Below, piece by piece: positions 44,222 through 53,793 of a DNA stretch of 64,000 bases (positions are counted from its first letter, which is position 1; every line of letters starts with the position of its first letter). Source of the DNA: an uncultured Muribaculaceae bacterium (GTDB lineage Bacteria; Bacteroidota; Bacteroidia; Bacteroidales; Muribaculaceae); NCBI GenBank assembly GCA_948788915.1, contig CAQFOZ010000005.1, forward strand, positions 1 to 64,000, read 5' to 3'. The position numbers and the translations under genes were made by a program. Under the pieces are notes generated by a model. The model did no database searches. It saw only the letters and a program-made list of their open reading frames with translations, and was not told the DNA's origin.

Positions 44222-45271
44222 ATGTCAATTTTTAAAGACAAGACATTACTGATTACCGGTGGCACCGGTTCGTTCGGCAACGCGGTACTGAGACGCTTTT
44301 TAAATACAGATATTAAAGAAATACGTATCTTTTCCCGTGACGAAAAAAAGCAGGATGACATGCGTCATGAGTATCAGGTACGCTATCCGGATGTCGCACA
44401 CAAAATAAAATTCCACATTGGAGATGTGCGCGATTTGCAGTCTTGCAAGAATGTTATGCCTGGTGTGGATTACATTTTTCATGCGGCCGCTCTTAAACAG
44501 GTTCCAAGTTGTGAATTCTTCCCTATGGAAGCTGTAAAGACTAACGTCAACGGCACAGACAATGTACTTACTGCTGCTATTGAAGCCGGTGTTGAGGCTG
44601 TTATATGTTTATCGACTGATAAAGCAGCATATCCCATTAATGCAATGGGTATAACCAAAGCGATTGAAGAAAAAGTAGCAGTGGCCAAAAGCCGCTATTC
44701 TGGTAAAACAAAAATTTGTTGTACTCGTTATGGAAACGTAATGTGTTCGCGCGGCTCCGTAATTCCATTATGGATTGAACAAATTCGCTCCGGTAATCCC
44801 ATAACTCTTACAGAGCCATCTATGACCCGCTTTATCATGAGTCTTGATGAAGCTGTGGATTTGGTTCTTTTCGCTTTCGAACATGGCGAAAACGGAGACA
44901 TTCTTGTGCAAAAAGCCCCGGCTTGTACAATCGGAACTCAAGCGGAAGCTGTATGTGAACTATTTGGTGGCCGGAAAGAAGATATAAAAGTCATTGGTAT
45001 CCGTCATGGTGAAAAAATGTACGAGACCTTGCTTACTAATGAAGAGTGTGCAAAAGCCATAGACCTTGGTAATTTCTACCGTGTTCCTGCTGACAATCGC
45101 GGTCTTAATTATGACAAGTTTTTCAAAGAGGGAGACGAGACCCGTAACACGCTGACCGAGTTCAACTCCAATAATACCCGCCAGCTAAACGTCAAGGAAA
45201 CAAAAGAAAAGATTGCTTCGCTCGAATACATCCAAAAGGAGCTCAGTGGAGAAGGAAACTTTGTACAGTAA
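44222..45271 (+). CDS. capE: UDP-GlcNAc 4,6-dehydratase/5-epimerase, CapE/FnlA-like
   Basis: 349 aa. The first enzyme of UDP-N-acetyl-L-fucosamine synthesis: inverting dehydration of UDP-GlcNAc. Rossmann motif T-G-G-T-G-S-F-G at about 12-19, then F-S-R-D-E-K-K-Q, and S-T-D-K-A-A-Y-P-I-N-A-M-G-I-T-K with the catalytic region. The order capE, capF, capG with an overlap (TAATG) is the classic FucNAc gene set, supporting the assignment strongly. Confidence 0.9.
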   Translation: MSIFKDKTLLITGGTGSFGNAVLRRFLNTDIKEIRIFSRDEKKQDDMRHEYQVRYPDVAHKIKFHIGDVRDLQSCKNVMPGVDYIFHAAALKQVPSCEFFPMEAVKTNVNGTDNVLTAAIEAGVEAVICLSTDKAAYPINAMGITKAIEEKVAVAKSRYSGKTKICCTRYGNVMCSRGSVIPLWIEQIRSGNPITLTEPSMTRFIMSLDEAVDLVLFAFEHGENGDILVQKAPACTIGTQAEAVCELFGGRKEDIKVIGIRHGEKMYETLLTNEECAKAIDLGNFYRVPADNRGLNYDKFFKEGDETRNTLTEFNSNNTRQLNVKETKEKIASLEYIQKELSGEGNFVQ

Positions 45272-46476
45272 TGAAAATATTGGTTACAGGAGCAAAAGGT
45301 TTTGTAGGTAAGAACCTTTGCGCCCAACTTGATAACATAAAAGACGGCAAAGCAAAGAATTATCCGCTCATCATAGAAGAGGTATTCGAGTACGACATAG
45401 ATTCAAGACCAGAAGAACTTGATCTTTTTTGTCGTGAAGCCGACTTCGTGTTCAATCTTGCAGGTGTCAATCGTCCGGAGAATCCCGAAGATTTTCACAA
45501 AGGGAACTTTGGTTTTGCCTCTACCCTGCTTGCCACACTTAAAAAGTACGGCAATACTTGCCCGGTAATGCTGTCAAGCTCAATCCAGGCAACATTGACA
45601 GGCCGCTATGCAGGACATCCATACGGTGAAAGCAAGAAGGCCGGAGAAGAACTCTTTTTTGAATATGCAAAAGAAACAGGTGCAAAAGTACTCGTTTATC
45701 GCTTTCCAAACCTTTTCGGCAAATGGTGCCGTCCGAACTATAACTCCGCTGTTGCCACGTTCTGCAACAATATCGCCAACGATTTGCCTATTCAGGTCAA
45801 TGATCCGGCTGTAGAGCTCGAGCTGCTTTATATAGATGACCTTGTGGAAGAGATGATACTTGCTCTGCTCGGTAGAGAACACCACTGCGAGTTCAACGGT
45901 GTCGTGGCGGAAGGAAAAGAGGACGGGCGCTACTGCTATGCACCGGTAACTTTCAAAGCCACACTCGGTGAGATTGTAGACCAGTTGCACCAGTTCGCTA
46001 AAATGCCGGCAACACTGATTATTCCGGAGATGCCGGCAGACAGCTTCACAAAACGTCTATATTCGACATATCTTTCATATCTGCCTAAAGACAAAGCAAT
46101 CTTTGATCTAAAAATGAATGTAGACCCACGCGGCAGTTTTACAGAACTTGTTCATACCATAAAATGCGGACAGGTTAGCATAAATATCTCTAAACCGGGT
46201 ATTACAAAAGGTCAGCACTGGCACAATACAAAATGGGAACAGTTTATAGTAGTAAAAGGACACGGTCTGATACAGATGCGAAAAGAAGGCACGGATGAAG
46301 TGCTCGAATACGAAGTAAGTGGCGACAAAATCCAATCTGTAATCATGCTCCCCGGCTACACACACAACATCATCAATCTTTCGGATACAGAAGATCTCGT
46401 TACAGTCATGTACTGCAACGAGATCTTCGATCCAAATCATCCTGACACATATTTCGACCCGGTAAAAGGAAATTGA
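45271..46476 (+). CDS. capF: UDP-L-FucNAc pathway epimerase/reductase, CapF/FnlB-like
   Basis: 401 aa. An N-terminal SDR (T-G-A-K-G-F-V-G-K-N) with reductase activity is fused to a C-terminal cupin (about 290-395) whose H-x-H and E residues bind zinc (G-Q-H-W-H-N-T-K-W-E). CapF performs the C3 epimerisation and 4-keto reduction to UDP-talosamine. The length and two-domain architecture match the family. It is directly linked to capE and lies 23 bp before capG. Confidence 0.92.
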   Translation: MKILVTGAKGFVGKNLCAQLDNIKDGKAKNYPLIIEEVFEYDIDSRPEELDLFCREADFVFNLAGVNRPENPEDFHKGNFGFASTLLATLKKYGNTCPVMLSSSIQATLTGRYAGHPYGESKKAGEELFFEYAKETGAKVLVYRFPNLFGKWCRPNYNSAVATFCNNIANDLPIQVNDPAVELELLYIDDLVEEMILALLGREHHCEFNGVVAEGKEDGRYCYAPVTFKATLGEIVDQLHQFAKMPATLIIPEMPADSFTKRLYSTYLSYLPKDKAIFDLKMNVDPRGSFTELVHTIKCGQVSINISKPGITKGQHWHNTKWEQFIVVKGHGLIQMRKEGTDEVLEYEVSGDKIQSVIMLPGYTHNIINLSDTEDLVTVMYCNEIFDPNHPDTYFDPVKGN

Positions 46477-46499
46477 AAATTGAGAATTAAAAATGCATT

Positions 46500-47678
46500 A
46501 TGAATTCTAAATTTCAAAACGTTCACTTCGCCAACAACGGCAAACTTAAATTATTGATAATAGTGGGCACACGCCCTGAAATCATTCGTCTGGCTGCGGT
46601 TATAAACAAATGTAGACAATATTTTGACGTAATTCTCGCTCATACAGGTCAAAATTACGACTATAATCTCAATGGCGTGTTTTTTAAGGATCTCAAGCTA
46701 GCAGATCCGGAAGTATATTTGGACGCAGTCGGCAAAGACCTCGGCGAGACTATGGGCAATATCATAGCTTCCTCTTTTCAACTTATGGTAGAGATTAAGC
46801 CGGACGCGGTTCTTGTTCTCGGTGATACAAACTCATGCCTCTCCGTGATCGGTGCCAAACGTCTCCATATACCGATTTTCCATATGGAAGCAGGAAACCG
46901 CTGTTTTGATGAGTGTTTGCCCGAAGAGACAAACCGCCGCATTGTAGATATTATCTCTGACGTAAACATATGCTATTCGGAACATGCCCGCCGTTACCTT
47001 AACGCATCAAACGTTGCGCCACAACGCACTTACGTCAGCGGTTCCCCTATGGCTGAAGTGCTTCACAACAACCTCGAAGATATTAAAGCAAGCGAGATCC
47101 TCAAGAAACTGAATCTTGAAAAAGGGAAATATATTCTTCTGTCTGCACACCGTGAAGAAAACATTGATACAGAAAAAAATTTTCTTAGCCTTTTCAATGC
47201 AATAAATGCCATGGCGGAGAAATACAATATGCCCATTCTATACAGTTGTCATCCTCGAAGCCGTAAACGTCTTGAGCAATCGGGTTTCAAACTCGATAAC
47301 CGCGTTATTGCGCATGAGCCACTTGGTTTCCACGACTACAACAATCTTCAGATGAACGCATTTGCCGTGGTCAGTGACTCCGGAACACTTCCGGAAGAAT
47401 CATCATTTTTCTTGTCAACAGGCAATCCTATTGCCGCAGTCTGTATCCGCACTTCGACCGAGCGTCCGGAAGCTCTTGACAAAGGAGATTTCATCCTTGC
47501 TGGAATCGATGAAAAATCATTATTACAAGCTGTTGATGTTGCCGTCGACATGAACAGAAACGGCCATTGCGGGCTACCCGTACCCAACTATGTTGACGAA
47601 AACGTATCTGACAAGATTGTCAAACTGATTCAAAGCTATACCGGTGTTGTCAACAAGATGGTATGGAGAAAGTTTTAG
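46500..47678 (+). CDS. capG: UDP-L-FucNAc-forming 2-epimerase, CapG/FnlC-like
   Basis: 392 aa non-hydrolysing UDP-GlcNAc 2-epimerase family member. Converts UDP-N-acetyl-L-talosamine to UDP-FucNAc. The start of the fold is V-G-T-R-P-E-I-I-R. Family motifs are L-G-D-T-N-S-C-L, H-M-E-A-G-N-R-C, E-E-T-N-R-R, and S-D-S-G-T-L-P-E-E. It is distinguished from WecB by the capE/capF context and by P-E-E-S-S-F-F. Confidence 0.9.
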   Translation: MNSKFQNVHFANNGKLKLLIIVGTRPEIIRLAAVINKCRQYFDVILAHTGQNYDYNLNGVFFKDLKLADPEVYLDAVGKDLGETMGNIIASSFQLMVEIKPDAVLVLGDTNSCLSVIGAKRLHIPIFHMEAGNRCFDECLPEETNRRIVDIISDVNICYSEHARRYLNASNVAPQRTYVSGSPMAEVLHNNLEDIKASEILKKLNLEKGKYILLSAHREENIDTEKNFLSLFNAINAMAEKYNMPILYSCHPRSRKRLEQSGFKLDNRVIAHEPLGFHDYNNLQMNAFAVVSDSGTLPEESSFFLSTGNPIAAVCIRTSTERPEALDKGDFILAGIDEKSLLQAVDVAVDMNRNGHCGLPVPNYVDENVSDKIVKLIQSYTGVVNKMVWRKF

Positions 47679-47733
47679 AAACTGTAGTCATCTTGACTTT
47701 AGTCTCTTGGTTAAATTATTTTAGCACTTACTT

Positions 47734-48939
47734 ATGAATATTCTGTTTCTTTCACTATCAAGTGTCGACGATGTTAACGTAAGAGGCATATATTCAGACT
47801 TGATGAGGGAACTTATAAATCGTCAAAACGAAATATACATATCCTCTCCAACTGAACGGAGATTTGGGAAGTCTACACACCTGATCGATTCAAGCCATTG
47901 TCATATTCTGAAAATTAAAACACTCAATATTCAGAAAACAAACATAATAGAAAAAGGAATCGGGACTCTGCTTTTAGAACGTCAATTCGACAAAGCAATA
48001 CATAAATACTGGAAAGATATTAAGTTTGACTTGGTTCTATACGCTACTCCTCCGATTACATTTAATAAAGTAATCGAAAAAGTGAAAAAACGTTGTGGGT
48101 GTCGCAGCTATTTGATGCTCAAAGATATTTTCCCACAAAATGCTGTAGATCTCGGAATGATGAAGAAAGACAGCCTTATACATAAGATATTCCGAAACAA
48201 AGAAAAACGTCTTTATGAAATATCTGATAAGATCGGCTGTATGTCACCGGCAAATTGTAGGTACATTATCAAACACAACCCCAATATCAATACGGTAAAA
48301 ATTGAATTATGCCCAAACGCCGTGATGCCCATTGAAATAACGGAATTATCCGAAAGCGATCGCTTGGAACTTTTAAACAAATTAGGCATACCTACAGATA
48401 AAACGCTTTTCATCTACGGTGGCAATCTTGGTAAACCACAAGGAATTGATTTCCTCCTGAAAGTTGTTGAAGCGAATGAATGCAAAACAAAAAGTTTTAT
48501 TGTAATTGTCGGGAGCGGGACTGAATATGCCAAGACAGAACGTTGGTTTAAAGAACATAATCCACGAAACGCCAAGCTAATATCAGCACTGCCCAAGAAA
48601 GAATATGACAGCCTTATTCGTACTTGTCATGTTGGTTTGATATTTCTTGATCACAGGTTTACCATACCCAATTTTCCATCCCGTCTTCTATCATATCTTG
48701 AAAACTGTATGCCGGTACTTCTTGCAACAGATACAAACACTGATATGGGACAAATAGCAGAAGAAGAGGGGTTCGGATTTTGGAGCTTAAGCGGAGACCT
48801 CGATAAGTTTATGTCGAATATTGACAAACTAAGTTCTGATAATAACACAGTTATCTGCATGGGTAAAAAGGGTAAAGAGTTTCTTCTTCAGAACTATACT
48901 GTCGACAAAGTGGCAGATCTAATAATGGATTCAAAATGA
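47734..48939 (+). CDS. wbuB: GT4 glycosyltransferase, WbuB-like (FucNAc transferase)
   Basis: 401 aa GT-B. The WbuB-type signature D-I-F-P-Q-N-A-V-D-L-G at about 131-141 is seen in the transferase that adds L-FucNAc in E. coli O26-type loci. The donor-binding region includes I-Y-G-G-N-L-G-K-P-Q-G. It follows the UDP-FucNAc genes, which fits that donor. The E. coli equivalence is a family-level inference. It overlaps the sugar transferase gene (ATGA). Confidence 0.8.
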   Translation: MNILFLSLSSVDDVNVRGIYSDLMRELINRQNEIYISSPTERRFGKSTHLIDSSHCHILKIKTLNIQKTNIIEKGIGTLLLERQFDKAIHKYWKDIKFDLVLYATPPITFNKVIEKVKKRCGCRSYLMLKDIFPQNAVDLGMMKKDSLIHKIFRNKEKRLYEISDKIGCMSPANCRYIIKHNPNINTVKIELCPNAVMPIEITELSESDRLELLNKLGIPTDKTLFIYGGNLGKPQGIDFLLKVVEANECKTKSFIVIVGSGTEYAKTERWFKEHNPRNAKLISALPKKEYDSLIRTCHVGLIFLDHRFTIPNFPSRLLSYLENCMPVLLATDTNTDMGQIAEEEGFGFWSLSGDLDKFMSNIDKLSSDNNTVICMGKKGKEFLLQNYTVDKVADLIMDSK

Positions 48940-49550
48940 AGCTTTATCAAAATTTCTTTAAACGCACAATAGATATTGTAGTGAGCGGTGGTGGTCTGTT
49001 AATACTCGCCGTTCCGCTGGCAGTGGTGACCGTGTGGCTACATTTCGCCAACAAGGGAGCCGGTGCCTTCTTCTTTCAGGAGCGGCCGGGCAAAAATGGC
49101 AAAATATTCAAAGTTGTCAAGTTTAAGACAATGACCGATGAACGTGATGCAAATGGGAATCTATTACCGGATGCACAACGTCTGACCAAAGTTGGCCGCT
49201 TTGTGAGATCAACCTCCATTGATGAACTACCACAACTGTGGAACGTGCTCAAAGGTGATATGAGTCTGATTGGTCCCCGACCACTTCTCGTCCAGTATCT
49301 ACCATTGTATTCAAAAGAACAGGCCCGTCGCCATGAGGTGCGTCCAGGTATAACAGGCTGGGCGCAATGCCACGGGCGCAATGCTATTTCCTGGACAAAG
49401 AAATTTGAGTTTGACGTATGGTATGTAGATAATATCTCATTTGTTACAGACTGTAAGGTAATTCTTACAACACTTAAAAAAGTACTTGGACGAGAAGACA
49501 TTAATTCTGCGACATCCGCAACCATGGAATTCTTTAATGGCCACAATTAA
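48936..49550 (+). CDS. Initiating undecaprenyl-phosphate sugar transferase (PglC/WcfS-like)
   Basis: 204 aa small phosphoglycosyl transferase. One N-terminal re-entrant membrane helix (about 12-33) with K-R-x-x-D-I-V upstream, and motifs K-F-K-T-M-T, S-I-D-E-L-P-Q-L-W-N-V-L-K-G-D-M-S-L-I-G-P-R-P-L, and R-H-E-V-R-P-G-I-T-G-W-A-Q. It transfers a sugar phosphate to undecaprenyl phosphate to start the repeat unit. In Bacteroides capsule loci the homologue WcfS uses UDP-2-acetamido-4-amino-2,4,6-trideoxygalactose. The WcfR-like aminotransferase at 58223 supports that here. Confidence 0.88.
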   Translation: MKLYQNFFKRTIDIVVSGGGLLILAVPLAVVTVWLHFANKGAGAFFFQERPGKNGKIFKVVKFKTMTDERDANGNLLPDAQRLTKVGRFVRSTSIDELPQLWNVLKGDMSLIGPRPLLVQYLPLYSKEQARRHEVRPGITGWAQCHGRNAISWTKKFEFDVWYVDNISFVTDCKVILTTLKKVLGREDINSATSATMEFFNGHN

Positions 49551-49911
49551 TCTGTTCGAAGCAAGTAAGTGGGCAAGCCAAGGTGATTGTTAATACCATC
49601 AAAATACAGGGTAATAGAATCGTCTGCCTATACGACGAAACACACCATTGCAATGATATTCATGTCTGTATGGTTTATAAAACAGATGAGATAAATAAAA
49701 TAGAAAAAAAGCTGATCATCAGTACAAATGCAAATAGAGTAAGATATTTGATTTCAGCACAATATATACAGAATCATACATATGTCAATCATTCCAAAGC
49801 AATTGTATTTTAGCATGCTACCATTAAAGAATGATAGCCAACAGAAAAACTCACCCATCAGAAATAAAAATGTAATAATATATCGATAGTGAATTATATT
49901 CATATAGACTT
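49551..49911. other. 361-bp gap within the capsule locus
   Basis: Contains a 76-codon frame beginning at GTG 49583 (see separate entry) and, after it, A+T-rich DNA with no consensus promoter and no strong hairpin. It separates the sugar-transferase gene from the ATP-grasp gene. Confidence 0.6.
49583..49813 (+). CDS. Possible 76-aa hypothetical protein
   Basis: Starts with GTG at 49583 (no ATG before the middle of the frame) and ends at TAG 49811-49813. Beta-rich, with T-I-K-I-Q-G-N-R-I-V-C-L-Y-D-E near the N-terminus and K-K-L-I-I-S-T-N-A-N-R. No domain is recognised. The non-ATG start and A+T-rich codon use allow either a small capsule-locus protein or a decayed gene fragment. Confidence 0.28.
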   Translation: MIVNTIKIQGNRIVCLYDETHHCNDIHVCMVYKTDEINKIEKKLIISTNANRVRYLISAQYIQNHTYVNHSKAIVF

Positions 49912-50868
49912 ATGCGACATAACATTCTTATCACTTCTGCCGGCAAACGTGTTGCTCTTGTCAAGGCTTTTAAGGAAACACTCATAACGTTTTTTCCAAA
50001 TTCTAAGGTTTATACAACCGACATGAATCCCAATATGGCACCAGCTGCATATGTTTCCGACGGCTGCATTTCTGTTCCGAGAGTGACATCGGAAGATTAT
50101 ATAGGGATTCTTCAAAATATTTGCATGAAATATGACATAGGTCTTGTGGTGCCAACAATAGATACTGAGCTTGCTATTCTATCTGCGAATAAAGCCATAT
50201 TTGAAGAAATAGAGACACATCTTTGCGTATCTGAATACGACTTCATTATGCTGTGCCGCGACAAACGCAACACCGGCGCTTTCTTTGAAAAGAAAGGAAT
50301 CCGTGTTCCTCAACCGATTGACAAATACAATCCACACTTCCCGATGTTCGCAAAGCCTTATGATGGCTCACTGAGTTCAAACTTGCACTATATCAGGACG
50401 GCAGAAGATCTGACAACTGAAATACTTACCGATCCCAAACTGATATTCATGGAATATATCGACAAAAAAGAGTATCAGGAATATACTATTGATATGTACT
50501 TCGGTCGTGACCATAATTTGAAGATGGCAGTTCCACGGGAACGCATTGAAATAAGGGCCGGAGAGATAAACAAAGGTAGAACTGTAAAGGAGTTTCTCGA
50601 ATCATATATTCATCGGCACTTACCATATATCGAAGGCTGTGAGGGATGTATTTGTGGCCAGTTTTTCTACAACAAAGAAAACAATGATGTTATCGGAATA
50701 GAAATTAATCCAAGGTTTGGTGGCGGTTATCCGCTCAGTTATGCAGCAGGCGCCAATTATCCAGAGTTTCTTATACGGGAATACTTTATGGGTGAAGAAA
50801 TATCATATTCTACCAATTGGACCGATAATATGCTGATGCTCCGTTATGATGATGCAATCTTTGTCTGA
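49912..50868 (+). CDS. ATP-grasp domain protein
   Basis: 318 aa with an N-terminal pre-ATP-grasp domain (I-L-I-T-S-A-G-K-R-V-A-L), then the ATP-grasp core: F-A-K-P-Y-D-G-S-L-S-S, E-Y-I-D-K-K-E-Y-Q-E-Y-T-I-D, and E-I-N-P-R-F-G-G-G at the metal site. Carbamoyl-phosphate-synthase-like ligases of this kind occur in Bacteroides capsule loci next to HAD phosphatases and probably attach an amino acid or similar group to a carboxylate. The substrate is unknown. It overlaps the HAD gene by 23 bp. Confidence 0.8.
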   Translation: MRHNILITSAGKRVALVKAFKETLITFFPNSKVYTTDMNPNMAPAAYVSDGCISVPRVTSEDYIGILQNICMKYDIGLVVPTIDTELAILSANKAIFEEIETHLCVSEYDFIMLCRDKRNTGAFFEKKGIRVPQPIDKYNPHFPMFAKPYDGSLSSNLHYIRTAEDLTTEILTDPKLIFMEYIDKKEYQEYTIDMYFGRDHNLKMAVPRERIEIRAGEINKGRTVKEFLESYIHRHLPYIEGCEGCICGQFFYNKENNDVIGIEINPRFGGGYPLSYAAGANYPEFLIREYFMGEEISYSTNWTDNMLMLRYDDAIFV

Positions 50869-51496
50869 TGTCATAGTATTCGATCTTGACGATACTCTCT
50901 ATAAAGAGGCATCATTTGTTGAATCAGGATTCAAAGCAATTGCATGCCATTTGGGAAACTCTTCATTTGCAGATGAAATGATGTCTTCGTGGAATGATGG
51001 GAAGAATGCATTTGAACAGCTTATAAATCATCATTCATTGACAACATCAATTTATGAACTACTAACCGTATATAGGACACACATTCCATCAATAGAGCTT
51101 GATCCATCGACAACCGATACTTTAGAAACCTTAGTCGCCAATGGCAAAATACTGGGAATAATAACCGATGGGAGGGCTATTACTCAGCGAAACAAGATTA
51201 ATGCTCTTGGTCTTTCCCGATGGTTTCCCGATGACAACATTATAATTTCCGAGGAATTCGGTTCCATGAAGCCAGACGCAAGAAACTACCGTTTTTTTAT
51301 GTCTAAATATCCGGGCAAAACTTATACTTATATAGGTGACAACGTGGCAAAGGATTTCATTTCTCCGAAATCTATAGGCTGGCAGACAATTTGCATAAAA
51401 GATAACGGACAAAATATTCATTCCCAAGATTTTGGTTTTAATGATGAATATCTACCTGCCATCACAATAAATCACATTAAAGAAATTACAGACTAA
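50846..51496 (+). CDS. HAD-superfamily hydrolase
   Basis: 216 aa with three consecutive start codons. HAD motif I is V-F-D-L-D-D-T-L-Y-K, motif II is I-I-T-D-G-R-A, and motif III/IV are K-P-D-A-R-N and Y-I-G-D-N-V-A-K-D. A phosphatase or phosphatase-like partner of the overlapping ATP-grasp gene. The pair is common in Bacteroidales glycan loci. Its exact substrate is unknown. Confidence 0.85.
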   Translation: MMMQSLSDVIVFDLDDTLYKEASFVESGFKAIACHLGNSSFADEMMSSWNDGKNAFEQLINHHSLTTSIYELLTVYRTHIPSIELDPSTTDTLETLVANGKILGIITDGRAITQRNKINALGLSRWFPDDNIIISEEFGSMKPDARNYRFFMSKYPGKTYTYIGDNVAKDFISPKSIGWQTICIKDNGQNIHSQDFGFNDEYLPAITINHIKEITD

Positions 51497-51986
51497 ATAA
51501 ATTGAGGTTACAAAAACACCGTCAGAAAAGTATTCAATTAGCTCTTTACAATGTAAACAAAAGCTTTTGACTTATCCTGTTTTAATATGCGGGATTGGTG
51601 TCGGTTATTTATAAGTTAGTTATATTCTTAATTATAAACAATTGTAGTAGCATTCACTATCTGCAATGATATAATTTTTGTATCCCCGCATAAAGCTTAC
51701 AGTTAAGACTGCGTAAATTCCTACATTATTATATTATTTGGAATGGATTCAAAGATGATTGAAGATATAGACGTGAATGCCGTAAAACTAAAGTCTGAGC
51801 GGAGTGCAGTCGTTTCCACATACCTTGCCTCCAATGACAAGGAACCTTTGTGGGACGGTCATCTTTATGTCTATAAAAATAACGGCAAAGACATCTAACA
51901 ATGTTGCACGGGTGTTGGTACGCCAAAGACATTTGGAGAGAGGTTTCTACCATCAACAACAGAAATAAAAGACTTAATTAAACATC
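51497..51986. other. 490-bp gap at the left edge of the defence island
   Basis: A+T-rich, with no consensus promoter match. Contains one 51-codon frame (51743-51898) that looks like the head of a broken gene. It marks the junction between the conserved capsule pair (ATP-grasp/HAD) and the OLD-type gene. Confidence 0.6.
51743..51898 (+). pseudogene. Possible remnant of a DUF4365-like protein
   Basis: A 51-codon frame with A-S-N-D-K-E-P-L-W-D-G-H-L-Y-V-Y-K-N, resembling the S-x-D-K-x-x-W-D-G-x-I-x-V-Y start of DUF4365-type proteins. The frame stops at 51896-51898. In the next frame the stretch N-V-A-R-V-L-V-R-Q-R could be the continuation after a frameshift, before further decay. The resemblance is short and from memory. 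Confidence 0.3.
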
Positions 51987-53684
51987 ATGGCTGATCTCAA
52001 ATGGCTCTTAAAGACGATTACCTTTAACGACAGTCAAACCATTACTGTCAATAATGGAGACATAGTTGTTTTCGTCGGTCCCAACAATGCAGGTAAAAGT
52101 CAATCTCTAAGGGATATATATCATATTTGTGGAAATGGTTCATCTGGAGTCGTTATTTCAGGTATTGAGCATGACAAGATTCCTTGCGACGATCCGGACA
52201 GATGGTTTTCATCTTTTTGCAAGCCGTCAAATACCACAAGAGATGGAACCAGCTACGTTTTTATGGATGCCCGTATCAACACGTCATGGGTTGATCTTTT
52301 CTATTCTTCAGATTCGTTTAATACGAATTTCCAGAAGATACTAATCAGTTTCATGAAGACTGAAGACCGCCTGTCTCTCGTCTCTCCTCCCCCACTGCTT
52401 AACAATGATGAGCCTCGAAGTCACCCTATACAGATCGTTAAGGATAATCCTGAAAAGAAAGAGCGTCTTTCGGAATATTTCTACAGAGCTTTCGGGCATA
52501 AGCTGTTCCCAAGTGTAGAAACAAAAGAGATTTCATTAGTTCTTGGATCCATTGATAGAATTGAGAATCAAGAAAATCTGTCTCCGGTACAGATTGTTGA
52601 AGAACTCAGATCTATTCAAAGCACTATGCCATTCTTAGAAAATCAGGGAGACGGCATGAGAAGTTTTACAGGAATTCTTCTGAATCTACTTATGCCAAAC
52701 TATTCTATGTTCCTTCTTGATGAGCCGGAATCATTCCTACACCCGCCACAGGCATATATTCTTGGAGGAATCCTTCCCGGTATGATTCCCACCGACAAGC
52801 AGGCTTTTATAGCCACCCATAGTCAAGATCTTCTTAAAGGTCTTATTGATAAATGCCCTGAAAGAGTAAAAATCATCCGGGTCACAAGAGCAAACGGTAT
52901 CAACCCGGTAAAACTACTTGACAACAGAGTGCTCAGCGAGTTGTGGAAAGATTCGTTCATGAAATATTCCAACATTCTCGATTCATTGTTTCATGAATCA
53001 GTAGTGTTATGTGAAAGCGATTCCGACTGTAAGATTTATTCCATGGTGCTTGATGACTTAAAAGAGGAACAAGGACGAACGGGGAATACGCTTTTTACAT
53101 ATTGCGGAGGGAAGAGACGTTATCCTGTAGTAGCAATAATGTTGAAGACATTAGGCGTGGATTTCAGGATTATTCCTGATTTAGATTTCCTTAATGACCG
53201 GGATCTTGTAAAAAATGTTTATGAAATATGTGGCGGCATGTGGGACAAGTCAATGGATTCGCTTTATAATACTATAAAAAGCAGTGTGGAGTCTCTCGAC
53301 AGCAGTTTCAAGCTCAAGGACTTGAAAGAATATTGCCAAAATTATTTTGACAAAAAGGGAGCGCCGGATACTCAGGACATATCAAAAAAAGAACTTACGA
53401 ATTTCAAAAACGGGATAAAGTATCCCAGGGGTTGGGATCTGGTAAAAGAGGGCGGCGTCAGCATGATACGCAAAGGAGAAGCCACAAAAGCTTTTTACGA
53501 AATCGATGAAAAACTCAAAAATGTCGGTATATTCATGCCTCATGTCGGAGAACTTGAGAATTTCTTCAGACAATACGGCCACCATGGACCCAAGTGGGCA
53601 GCAGAAGTGATGGAAAGATATCACGACATGCCAAATAATGAAAAAGAGCAAATAAAAAGTTTCATAAGTTCCTTAAGTCTCTAA
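51987..53684 (+). CDS. OLD-family ATP-dependent nuclease (AAA + TOPRIM)
   Basis: 565 aa. The N-terminal AAA/ABC-type ATPase has Walker A G-P-N-N-A-G-K-S at 31-38, Walker B F-L-L-D-E-P-E near 242-248, and a T-H-S-Q-D-L-L switch histidine. The TOPRIM nuclease domain has E343 in V-V-L-C-E-S-D-S-D-C and D398-L-D400. It resembles class 1 OLD proteins, which cut DNA and act in anti-phage defence (as in Gabija GajA), but no UvrD-like partner is adjacent. It may be a stand-alone OLD or work with a trans partner. It lies at the start of the defence island. Confidence 0.85.
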   Translation: MADLKWLLKTITFNDSQTITVNNGDIVVFVGPNNAGKSQSLRDIYHICGNGSSGVVISGIEHDKIPCDDPDRWFSSFCKPSNTTRDGTSYVFMDARINTSWVDLFYSSDSFNTNFQKILISFMKTEDRLSLVSPPPLLNNDEPRSHPIQIVKDNPEKKERLSEYFYRAFGHKLFPSVETKEISLVLGSIDRIENQENLSPVQIVEELRSIQSTMPFLENQGDGMRSFTGILLNLLMPNYSMFLLDEPESFLHPPQAYILGGILPGMIPTDKQAFIATHSQDLLKGLIDKCPERVKIIRVTRANGINPVKLLDNRVLSELWKDSFMKYSNILDSLFHESVVLCESDSDCKIYSMVLDDLKEEQGRTGNTLFTYCGGKRRYPVVAIMLKTLGVDFRIIPDLDFLNDRDLVKNVYEICGGMWDKSMDSLYNTIKSSVESLDSSFKLKDLKEYCQNYFDKKGAPDTQDISKKELTNFKNGIKYPRGWDLVKEGGVSMIRKGEATKAFYEIDEKLKNVGIFMPHVGELENFFRQYGHHGPKWAAEVMERYHDMPNNEKEQIKSFISSLSL

Positions 53685-53793
53685 AACCATCTTTACACTG
53701 CGTTCATATAATTGTCAAAGAGACGTTTCCCTTATATTAAATTTTACAATATCACCGTGAAGCAGAACATCTCATTCCTTATTCAATACTAAG

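Noticed and set aside
51987..53684. Complete Gabija system
   Set aside because: The OLD-type ATPase/TOPRIM protein is present, but no UvrD-like helicase gene is adjacent.
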